Of a stretch of 64,000 nucleotides of DNA, positions 55,374 through 63,253 are shown piece by piece. How positions within the stretch are numbered: position 1 is the first letter of the stretch; each line of letters begins with the position of its first letter. Below the pieces are notes generated by a model. It was given only the letters and a program-made list of their open reading frames with translations, ran no database searches and was not told the DNA's origin. The DNA is from an uncultured Dokdonia sp. (GTDB lineage: Bacteria > Bacteroidota > Bacteroidia > Flavobacteriales > Flavobacteriaceae): assembly GCF_947492815.1 (NCBI RefSeq), contig NZ_CANLOB010000003.1, forward strand, positions 1 to 64,000. Direction: 5' to 3'. The position numbers were made by a program, and so were the translations under genes.

Positions 55374-58300
55374 TTAATTGTTTAATAATTGTTCTTCTAC
55401 GGTATGTGTACAGATCGCTATGATTTCTGTATCGGTTTTATATATTGCTACTTCTAGGAATTCATTCTCGTGTTGTATTGTTACTGCTTCTTCAGAAAAA
55501 GAGGTAATTTTCCAAGTAGTATAGCTTCCTAAAAATGGGATGCCTATACTTTTTGCAGCAGCTTCTTTTGCACAGAAATAGGGAAGTAATGAATGTCCTT
55601 GTAGAAGTGTTTTTTCTTGCGCATCAAATACAAGGTTTACATTGTAATCTTCTTCTTTCTTATGAATGAGTTCAATATCAATTCCTATAAGCATTTCTTG
55701 AGGTGTAATAGCAGCAATAGCTGTACTTAATGAATGTGAAATAGAAATATTAGGAATAGTCCCTACGTTTTCTAATGCAGGGCAATGTACCAGAGGTTTC
55801 CCTAGTTCAGAAGTTGTGATTTCTATATCTCTTGGAGATAATGCTAGAAAATAATGTTGATCTGCATAAGTTCTTACGACTTCTTTGGCTACAACTCTTC
55901 CTAATAACCATTCTTTTCTGCGATTTCCTTTTTCTGGAAATGCATACCAAGTATCTTTCTCTTTTTGAGATAACATCATATGAGCTAGGGCTCTTAACCA
56001 AACTTCTCCTCCTTGATCGAGAAAGCCATTGGGTAAATCAGTGATGCGTCTGGCTTGGATAGGCGTGTCAGATTGTAAAGAAATAGGAGTAGAGAGATAA
56101 GAATTTGCGCCCTCCCAATACAAACAGTTTAAAAACTTGGTTGGAAAATCATAGTATTTAGAATGCAATCCTTGAATACTAAATAATACTTGATCATTCG
56201 AGTAGAATTGATAATCTCCTGTAATGATATCGTTGTTCTTTTCAAATTGAGCACTACAACTTATTTTCTGATTCTCATTTAATTGAGGTGGAGCATATAA
56301 TTCAAAAGAAGCAACATAGAATGGGAATGTACCAAAATGTGTTTCTCCTTGCTCAACAAGCCAGTAGGCAACCATTTGTCCAGAAGCGTCTAAAATAGCT
56401 CCTGGGGTTTTAAAATTTGGATCCTCATTATTTGCTACGAAACGTTTCTGAGTAGGGTTTTTAAGATCTAATATGATTCCTGTATCTCCTACAGATTGTA
56501 AACGATCCATACTTGTGAAAGATGGTCCGTGAAATAAACAGGTTTCATTAAAATTTTTTGCATCCCAAGTTGGATAATTTATAATTTCCATTTCAGGTAG
56601 TTGTACCTTAGGAGCTGCTTTATATTCTCTAGAAAGTATAGCTGTTCCTTCTGCGACCTTATTTGTAGGAATTACTTTATCTATATACAAACAGACTTTT
56701 ATTTTCTGAGAATTTGTGGTAGTCTTTTCTTTTTTTGCAGTGATCATAAGATGTAATGTTTCTTGATCTAGAGCAATCCATTTATGACCGCGGATGTCTT
56801 CAAGTTTTGTGACAAAAAGAGTATCTGTTGCCCAATGTGATGCTGCTTCTGCTATAATTTCCATAGTAGTCACAAAAGGCATTACGGGTAATGGAGAAAG
56901 AATCTCGTCTGGATCAGAAAAACGACCGAGCGTATGATCTTTTAAGAACAAATCTGTAGCGAGCGTAAGTGTCTTTTCAAAAACAACCTCATCTGGTGTA
57001 GATGTAGTTATACGATCCAAAAGGGGAGGAAGTATTGGTTGAGGTTGCTCTTCCTGAGGAGAAAGAATAGAAATATGATGACTTCCAAAAACCTGCTTAG
57101 AAATTTGCTCTTGCTGTTGTAAGAATTGATTCATCAATTCAAAATGCTGTTTTAAAATATGTTGTTGAGCAGATGGAGGTGTGTTTGATATTTGAGGTGC
57201 TGCAATGGCTTTTTTAGGGAGAGGAAGCGATGTGACAGACGATTCCTTTTTAAGAAATGGAGCTACTGTAATATCAACACCATCTACAAATAACTTAGCT
57301 AATATGAATTGTAACTGTTTAAGTGCTCCTTTTTGTTTGATGTCGCAAGCAAACGCTTTAAAATCCTTTCCATTTAAAGTGTCATTTGTAAATCCAGTAA
57401 GTGTACTTCCTGGGCCTACTTCTATAAATCTATTGATACCATCTTGATGAAGAACTTCTATAGCTTCTCTAAAACGAACACAATTTGTCCACTGTCTTCC
57501 TAACTTCGATTTTATGACGATAGGATCTTCAGGGAAATATTCAAGATCTATACAACTGAATACTTTTGCAGTAGGTGTATATAAATCAATACTGTCATAA
57601 ATAGGCTGAATAAAGCGCATTTCTCTTTCAAAGAAAGGGGTATGATAAGCTCTGTCAAATGGTAAGGAAATACATATAGCTCCTACATCACTTATTTCTT
57701 TTTGAAAATCATCAATCGTTTCATTTTTTCCAAAAACTACAAATTGATGCGGACAATTATCCATAGCGATATAGATATCCTCTTTATATTTTTCTAGGAT
57801 AGCATCTATATTTTGTTGAAATAATGCTACAGATATAAATTTACCTACCGGTATTTCTCCTTCGCTAATACCTTCGGAACCACGTCTGCTTATCTCGGTG
57901 ACCAAATCAAAGAAGGCAGCTCTATCATTAGATAAAATTCCAGAAGTATTCAGAGCTGTGTTTTCTCCATGACTATGCCCCATATGTACTTCAGGAGATA
58001 CACCACATTTTTTTAATAAATCAAATAGAGCGACACTAGAGATCACAATATTTGTAGCTCCGCCTTCCATATTGAATAGCTCTTTCTGAAGCATTTCTTT
58101 TTCTTCAGAAGTTTTTGCGCCCTCAGTTGGATACACAATCATACTATTAGGAAGCGCATTAATTCCATATAGAGCTTGATCTAATTCTGAAATGCTGGAC
58201 CTAACGTCAGAAAAATGTAAAGAGAGTTCTTGTAACATACCTGTATACTGAGAACCTTGTCCAGGATATGTAAATGCTATTTTAGGTTTAGTCTGATGTA

Positions 58301-59453
58301 CACCATAAACAATTCCTTTTTTAGAATGAGACCCAGATATCGTTTTTTCTTTTAATAGTGTGATGGCCTCTTCTAGTTTTTTTATGATAGTAAGAGGAGT
58401 TGCAGGAAAAACAAGCCTATAAGATTGGTGATGTTGCTGATTTAGCTTTCGCGAAAGCGTATACACGTCCTCTTCCTGATTTGTAAGAGAGAGAAGAGTT
58501 TCTTCTAACTGATGTAATAAACTAGGTTGATTAACAGCACTAAATAATAATAATTGGGGCTTATCTAAACTAAATAAATGCGCCTGTTCTTTTTTTGATG
58601 CTTCTTGAATGGTGATCTTATAAGCACTATCAGAAGTGATAAGACAACTTATGCTTTCTCTTTTAATCTCTGGAATGCTATGAAACCAAGGGAATACTTT
58701 TTTATAATGTTTTACAGTATCGTCGACTCCTATTTCTGATGCTGGAAGTAACTCCGAATAACTCGCTAAAATGGAACGTGAGATAGAAAGGAATGATTCA
58801 AAAAGAAGGGATTGAGAAGTACTCCAGTAGTAATGTTTAAAATTTTCAAGGGTATTTGTGGATGTCGCTTTTTGATATAAAGGAGCCGATTGATCTTTTT
58901 GTAAGATATCAATATACTTAGCGGTACCTATCTCACTATTCCATTCTTCTATAGATAATGTATTAGATACTTCGGTTATAGTACCTAATGATTTACTGTT
59001 TTGCTCATTTAGAAGTAGAAAAATAGCTTCATTAGATGCCTGTCTTTCGTATAAACTAGCAAAAATGGTAGTCTTTGTGTTGGGTGTCGTATACAACTCT
59101 TGTATAAAATCAGCTTCTTTAGCTCTTTGTACAGTTACCTTTTGAGGATTGAAATTAGAGTTCTTAATTGCTTTCTCAATATTAATGATATATTGATCTG
59201 TACTATTTTCTTCTATCAATATGATAAGATCATATGAAGATCGTAAAATGGTAGGAGATTGTACTATGATATTCTGGATAGCTAGATCAATAACTTCTTG
59301 AGTTGTGTATTTTTTAATGCTGTTCTCAAGTTCAAAGTCAGGTAAAAGAGTTTGTTGCCAAAAATCCTGAATACCTTGGCCTCTATAGCCTATATATGAA
59401 ATAGCCTGTACAGCGTGTTTTGTAGTGGTTATATGTTGTGTGTTTGAACTCAA
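55374..59453 (-). CDS. PKS-like protein: degenerate KS-AT-DH-PPTase
   Basis: This 1359-residue protein has an unusual order. Residues 1-290 look like a shrunken ketosynthase without the catalytic Cys. They run into a typical KS-AT linker (about 295-370), in which a partial palindrome encodes TLSRK (332-336). The AT domain (about 385-760) has GHSHGE with Ser494. A Gln-rich linker precedes a hot-dog dehydratase-like region (about 820-1120) with His840 in LKDHTLG and Asp1022 in LDASGQ. The C-terminus (about 1190-1350) is a 4'-phosphopantetheinyl transferase with GIDIE (Asp1259) and FCAKEAAAKS. A C-terminal PPTase after DH recalls enediyne-type and some PUFA-like synthases. No carrier or active KS is present, so chain extension must use the free ACP at 55090 and a KS encoded elsewhere. 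Domain calls are by eye. Confidence 0.82.
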   Translation of the reverse strand: MSSNTQHITTTKHAVQAISYIGYRGQGIQDFWQQTLLPDFELENSIKKYTTQEVIDLAIQNIIVQSPTILRSSYDLIILIEENSTDQYIINIEKAIKNSNFNPQKVTVQRAKEADFIQELYTTPNTKTTIFASLYERQASNEAIFLLLNEQNSKSLGTITEVSNTLSIEEWNSEIGTAKYIDILQKDQSAPLYQKATSTNTLENFKHYYWSTSQSLLFESFLSISRSILASYSELLPASEIGVDDTVKHYKKVFPWFHSIPEIKRESISCLITSDSAYKITIQEASKKEQAHLFSLDKPQLLLFSAVNQPSLLHQLEETLLSLTNQEEDVYTLSRKLNQQHHQSYRLVFPATPLTIIKKLEEAITLLKEKTISGSHSKKGIVYGVHQTKPKIAFTYPGQGSQYTGMLQELSLHFSDVRSSISELDQALYGINALPNSMIVYPTEGAKTSEEKEMLQKELFNMEGGATNIVISSVALFDLLKKCGVSPEVHMGHSHGENTALNTSGILSNDRAAFFDLVTEISRRGSEGISEGEIPVGKFISVALFQQNIDAILEKYKEDIYIAMDNCPHQFVVFGKNETIDDFQKEISDVGAICISLPFDRAYHTPFFEREMRFIQPIYDSIDLYTPTAKVFSCIDLEYFPEDPIVIKSKLGRQWTNCVRFREAIEVLHQDGINRFIEVGPGSTLTGFTNDTLNGKDFKAFACDIKQKGALKQLQFILAKLFVDGVDITVAPFLKKESSVTSLPLPKKAIAAPQISNTPPSAQQHILKQHFELMNQFLQQQEQISKQVFGSHHISILSPQEEQPQPILPPLLDRITTSTPDEVVFEKTLTLATDLFLKDHTLGRFSDPDEILSPLPVMPFVTTMEIIAEAASHWATDTLFVTKLEDIRGHKWIALDQETLHLMITAKKEKTTTNSQKIKVCLYIDKVIPTNKVAEGTAILSREYKAAPKVQLPEMEIINYPTWDAKNFNETCLFHGPSFTSMDRLQSVGDTGIILDLKNPTQKRFVANNEDPNFKTPGAILDASGQMVAYWLVEQGETHFGTFPFYVASFELYAPPQLNENQKISCSAQFEKNNDIITGDYQFYSNDQVLFSIQGLHSKYYDFPTKFLNCLYWEGANSYLSTPISLQSDTPIQARRITDLPNGFLDQGGEVWLRALAHMMLSQKEKDTWYAFPEKGNRRKEWLLGRVVAKEVVRTYADQHYFLALSPRDIEITTSELGKPLVHCPALENVGTIPNISISHSLSTAIAAITPQEMLIGIDIELIHKKEEDYNVNLVFDAQEKTLLQGHSLLPYFCAKEAAAKSIGIPFLGSYTTWKITSFSEEAVTIQHENEFLEVAIYKTDTEIIAICTHTVEEQLLNN
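58445..58461. repeat. Partial copy of the 20-bp palindrome inside the PKS-like gene
   Basis: GCTTTCGCGAAAGCGTA keeps 17 of 20 bases and is read in frame as YTLSRKL in the KS-AT linker of the 55374-59453 protein. The frame is the same one used by the copy in cydA. Confidence 0.85.
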
Positions 59454-59466
59454 AATATATTACTGA

Positions 59467-60132
59467 TTAGTTTTTCCAAATTTTTACTTCATATCCTAAA
59501 GCAGCCATCCCCTCATCTTCAGAATAGACATAAGAACAATCTGCTAGACCTGCTTCATGTAAGAATGTTTTCATCTCTGTTACGGTATATTTCTCGTGTA
59601 CTTTGGTAGGTGGGTAGTTTACTTTTTGTCTAAGTGCATTAAAAGTATCGAGTATTGTCTGTGGGACATCACGTCTCATATCATGAATTAAACAAACACC
59701 GCCTGGTTTAAGAACTCTATACTTTTCCTGTAATGCTTTTATCGGGTTTTTTAAATGATGAATCGTTGCACGACTAATGACCATATCAAAATTATTATCC
59801 TGAAAATCTAGAGCATGTGCATCTCCTTCAAAAACTTTGATTTGATGGTCTAGAGAACGTTCTGCAAACTTAACATTGGCTTCTATTACATTGTCTTTAT
59901 AGTAGTCAATTCCAATAAGTTCAAAATTGTCAAACCTTTGTGTTTTGTATAACTCTTCAAGTAAAACACCAGTACCTGTTCCTACATCTAGTAATTTTCC
60001 ATTAGATGCTTCTGAATTATTTTCTTGTATACATCTTTTAATAAGCATATCATCCCAAGGTTTTAAATACTTAGAAGTGTAGGCTTCATATGCTGCTGCA
60101 GGCATTATATTTTTAAGATTTGTATCTTTCAT
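59467..60132 (-). CDS. Class I SAM-dependent methyltransferase
   Basis: This 221-residue soluble methyltransferase has the SAM-binding motif I LLDVGTGTGVLLEEL (about 47-61), followed by IGIDYYKDNV and FDMVISRATIHHLKNP, normal for the UbiE/COQ5-like superfamily. It lies 13 bases before the large PKS-like gene and 10 bases after the citrate-synthase-like gene, so it is part of the operon. It probably methylates the operon product at O, N or C. The target is not readable. Confidence 0.9.
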   Translation of the reverse strand: MKDTNLKNIMPAAAYEAYTSKYLKPWDDMLIKRCIQENNSEASNGKLLDVGTGTGVLLEELYKTQRFDNFELIGIDYYKDNVIEANVKFAERSLDHQIKVFEGDAHALDFQDNNFDMVISRATIHHLKNPIKALQEKYRVLKPGGVCLIHDMRRDVPQTILDTFNALRQKVNYPPTKVHEKYTVTEMKTFLHEAGLADCSYVYSEDEGMAALGYEVKIWKN

Positions 60133-60142
60133 TGTATAAAAT

Positions 60143-61264
60143 TTATATCCATCCCATTGATAATTGATCTAGATGTTTACGAGCATCTTTACTCTTTGAT
60201 CCAAATGGAGGTTTTTGTTTTTTCTCTTTTGCGTGAGCTAGTATTGCCGATGCTCTTGAAAAAAGAGCAATACTTGGAGCTAATGTGGCTTGAGTAGCAC
60301 TAAACTCACAAAGTATTCCAGCAGTTATAAAATCTATATTAGGTTGTAGTCCTTTTATTTCTTCTAATAGAGAACAAATAGCATTATATTTTTTGATGTG
60401 TCTTTTATCACTAATACATTTACTCCATATTTCTTGAAGTGTATTGTTTCTTGGATCTTTTTTGAATAAAGGATGACCAAATCCAGGAATCTTCTCGTTA
60501 GATGCCAATTTACTTTTAATAGCTTCTAAAGTGTTTTCCAGAGTGTCATTTTTATAATTTTCTAAGAATGAGAAGGCAAATTGAGAAGCGCCAATATGAA
60601 AAGGGCCAGAGCATGTAAACCCTGTAATAAGTATCATTTCCATAGATGAGTAAGTGCCTGCAGCTACTCTTGGACCCATCACACTTGGAGTGAGGTGACC
60701 AAAACCAGCATGCCAAGCAATTAGAAGGCTTTCAAAAAGAATTAATTCTTCTTTAATTGTATTTGTTCTTCCAAAAAATAATTGAAATACATTCTCGGTA
60801 TAAGATTGCTCAAGATGAATACTGGATAACGAGCCTATATTCTCTTTCTCAATTTCTTGAATAGCAATACCTACAAATAAGGGAATAGTACTTATTAAAA
60901 ATAATCCATATGCCGTATCCTTATCATAGGTTATTTCTTGAGAAGATAAGACAATATTAAACTCTTCCTGAAACCCTAATAATAACCCTTGGATGATTGT
61001 TTTTGTAATATCTTTTGATTGAAATGCTTGTTGTTTAATAAGGGCAATTGCTTCAGTATTGTTTAAAATGCTGTGTAACGATTGATTACAGAAATGATGG
61101 ATTTCTTTAAGTTCCTTTTCAGAAGGAAAGGCTCCTGTAATGATGTGATGAACAACTTCTAGATAAGAGGATTCTTGAATGAGACTGGTTAGGTTTTTAC
61201 CTCTGATATTAAGCTGCTCAGGCGCTAATGAAGGGCCATCTATATTTGTGCCTTGATACATCAT
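60143..61264 (-). CDS. Citrate synthase family homologue
   Basis: This 373-residue protein matches the citrate/2-methylcitrate synthase fold. The catalytic pattern is kept in altered surroundings: His in GPFHIGAS (usual GPLHGGA), His in GFGHPLFKKDPRN (usual GFGHRVYK.DPR), and Asp in PNIDF. The family condenses acyl-CoA with a 2-oxo acid or cleaves the reverse. It stands in an operon of PKS-like and sugar-tailoring genes and far from any TCA gene, so it probably makes a branched or carboxylated building block, or condenses an acyl-thioester with a keto acid. The altered motifs suggest a changed substrate. It starts three bases from the previous gene. Confidence 0.85.
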   Translation of the reverse strand: MMYQGTNIDGPSLAPEQLNIRGKNLTSLIQESSYLEVVHHIITGAFPSEKELKEIHHFCNQSLHSILNNTEAIALIKQQAFQSKDITKTIIQGLLLGFQEEFNIVLSSQEITYDKDTAYGLFLISTIPLFVGIAIQEIEKENIGSLSSIHLEQSYTENVFQLFFGRTNTIKEELILFESLLIAWHAGFGHLTPSVMGPRVAAGTYSSMEMILITGFTCSGPFHIGASQFAFSFLENYKNDTLENTLEAIKSKLASNEKIPGFGHPLFKKDPRNNTLQEIWSKCISDKRHIKKYNAICSLLEEIKGLQPNIDFITAGILCEFSATQATLAPSIALFSRASAILAHAKEKKQKPPFGSKSKDARKHLDQLSMGWI

Positions 61265-61267
61265 TTT

Positions 61268-61525
61268 TTATATATTCTCGTTTATTTTATAAATGTTTAT
61301 TTCGTTAGTATTTCCTAGACTACTGTTGCGTATCATTTGATGTACTACATTGTATGATTCTGCATTAAGAATATATACAGTTCCTCCAGATACCATAGTG
61401 TAACATTGATCTAAGATTCCATCTTCCTTTAACCGTTGGATGGTGTTTTGCTGTTTTCTTACTTTTTCTACAGTTGTAGATTGGTGCCTTGCAGCTATAG
61501 GTTTACTGATGACAAAAAATTTCAT
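61268..61525 (-). CDS. Small dimeric alpha/beta-barrel-like protein (muconolactone isomerase-like?)
   Basis: This 85-residue protein has the pattern of small ferredoxin-like proteins such as muconolactone isomerase: KFFVISKP..., a helix VEKVRKQQNTIQRLKEDGIL, a strand pair DQCYTMVSGGTVYILNAES, then YNVVHQMIRNSSL. Such proteins form dimers that isomerise lactones or act as polyketide cyclases and monooxygenase-like accessory proteins. Its gene overlaps the upstream one by four bases. The fold assignment is moderate and the activity unknown. Confidence 0.6.
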   Translation of the reverse strand: MKFFVISKPIAARHQSTTVEKVRKQQNTIQRLKEDGILDQCYTMVSGGTVYILNAESYNVVHQMIRNSSLGNTNEINIYKINENI

Positions 61526-62268
61526 AGTGTACTTAGTTCTTGGTTGTAATTAAAAATAGAAGCAGAGACAAAACCAATGTTTTGAAACATATTACAGGTA
61601 TAATCTAATTGTACTTCAGGGTAATATTCCATAAAAAGCTTTTTAAGAATTCCTTGTTCTGACTCTTCTGCTTTTTCAACTCCTTTAATATGCTTTGATT
61701 TCTCAAAAAAGGATTTGCAAAATTTAGTTTCACCAATCCATAACCCTCCATTTAGATAATTGAAATCTCCAGGGTAATTACTCGCAATTAGATTTTCAAA
61801 ACGTTCAAATTCTTTTAGAGGAGGCCAGTTAAGACGATCTGCTCCAAAAACTAGCTTGCAATCATATTCTCTTTTGAAAATATCTAAAATCTGTGACGGG
61901 TCATTGACAAAAATGGCATCTCTTGAATCTGCATATAGTACATATGGAGTTGTAATTTCATCGAGTACATTTGTAATAGATAAGGGCTTGTGAATACTAT
62001 TGATCCATGGATTAAAATCACGTCCTGAAACTTTATATGGAATCCCTAAATGGTCTAAGCTACGTTCTAAAAGTCCCATATCAGGATGCCCGTTATTACA
62101 GGTAATGATTGTAAGATCTTTGGTTACTCCTATAGTCTGTTTTGGAGTACTAAAAAAACTATCTAATATAGGTTGCCAATTAGGTTTATAGGAATGACTT
62201 CCATGTGCGTGAACAATAGAAGGATAGGTGTTAAATAGTGTGTTTTCTATAAATACATTTGATCTCAT
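61522..62268 (-). CDS. PLOD-like glycosyltransferase
   Basis: This 248-residue protein resembles the glycosyltransferase domain of procollagen lysyl hydroxylases (PLOD/LH3). The matching landmarks, in order, are YVLYADSRDAIF (metal-binding acidic motif), LVFGADRLNWPP, NYLNGGLWIG, a Glu/Gln-rich helix (EESEQGILKKLF) and a final CNMFQNI. These correspond to the FTDSYDVIF, FSAE..CWP, YLNSGGFIG and FQN segments of the family. It overlaps the dioxygenase gene by four bases and the next gene by four bases. It probably transfers a sugar to a hydroxyl on the operon's product; donor and acceptor are unknown. Confidence 0.75.
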   Translation of the reverse strand: MRSNVFIENTLFNTYPSIVHAHGSHSYKPNWQPILDSFFSTPKQTIGVTKDLTIITCNNGHPDMGLLERSLDHLGIPYKVSGRDFNPWINSIHKPLSITNVLDEITTPYVLYADSRDAIFVNDPSQILDIFKREYDCKLVFGADRLNWPPLKEFERFENLIASNYPGDFNYLNGGLWIGETKFCKSFFEKSKHIKGVEKAEESEQGILKKLFMEYYPEVQLDYTCNMFQNIGFVSASIFNYNQELSTL

Positions 62269-63242
62269 ATAGAAGCCGTTTCTGTGTTTTTATGTATAGG
62301 ATCTCCCATACGTACTAAAATATTTCGAGGAACTCCATCTACTGTTTCCCTCCTTCCGTGGAGGACACTAGTGTTATCTATCATCGCAAGATCTCCTTGT
62401 TGCCAATCTATATTGTATGTGATTTTAGCAGCAGTTTTCATTACAGATTCAATGATACTATATGGTATTTTAGAACCATCACCAAGTCGTACTATAATTG
62501 GACTTTGTGTTGTATTATCATTTAAATGTCCCTTAATCCACCCAGAAGTAAATGCCCATTCTGCCATATATATGTATAGAATATTATTTATAAAGGCATG
62601 TTTTCCAGTAATGGGATGCTTTACTAAAGGCTTACAATTATATGTTACCTTGAATGACTTGTCTTTACTATCGTATTTAGCAATATTCTTTTTAGAAGCC
62701 AAAAATGCAATTGCTTCTGCTGCATCTTCTGTAAGAAAAGTGTCTTGCCATACACCATCTGATAGGAATCGTTGATATTGAATTTGATTTTCTAAAAAGA
62801 ATGTTTTTACATCTTCTTCTAGTTGATCAAATAATGTGATCCCATCACAAATAGTTGTTTGTCCTCCTTCTGTTGGAGCTACATCAGCATAAAACCAGAT
62901 GTGTTCTGGAGGAGTATCCATATAATACATTTCTCCATGTAATGGAATTTCAAAACTTTGATTTGCTCCAGTAGTAGTCATGACTGTTTTGTCATTTCCT
63001 ACACTTTTACGATCAATCATTTTCCATCGAGATCCACCTCCTTTATAATCTGAAAACTCACCTGTAAATAGACGTGTGAATTCTTTGAAGCTAGAAATAT
63101 CAGTTTTAAAACCTCTAAATAAAATAGTACGATGTTCATTAAATAAAGCTTGTATTTCTTCTGTAGAAATATCTGAAAAGTGTTCTCCGTTTTCTGCTGT
63201 TACCAGAATTCCAAATGACGGGTGTAGTGTTTCTGTTTTCAT
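62265..63242 (-). CDS. TauD/TfdA-like Fe(II)/2-oxoglutarate dioxygenase
   Basis: This 325-residue enzyme is in the same superfamily as the one at 8547 but clearly diverged. The facial triad is visible as His-Gly-Glu in PLHGEMYYMD and the distal His in TSVLHGRRE, with a downstream Arg in RNILVR for 2-oxoglutarate. ILFRGF near residue 40 is a family hallmark. It probably hydroxylates the operon's intermediate. It is translationally coupled to the PLOD-like glycosyltransferase gene, so the hydroxyl made here could be the site that is glycosylated. A lipase-like gene precedes it by 11 bases. Confidence 0.9.
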   Translation of the reverse strand: MKTETLHPSFGILVTAENGEHFSDISTEEIQALFNEHRTILFRGFKTDISSFKEFTRLFTGEFSDYKGGGSRWKMIDRKSVGNDKTVMTTTGANQSFEIPLHGEMYYMDTPPEHIWFYADVAPTEGGQTTICDGITLFDQLEEDVKTFFLENQIQYQRFLSDGVWQDTFLTEDAAEAIAFLASKKNIAKYDSKDKSFKVTYNCKPLVKHPITGKHAFINNILYIYMAEWAFTSGWIKGHLNDNTTQSPIIVRLGDGSKIPYSIIESVMKTAAKITYNIDWQQGDLAMIDNTSVLHGRRETVDGVPRNILVRMGDPIHKNTETASI

Positions 63243-63253
63243 TACTTATATTT

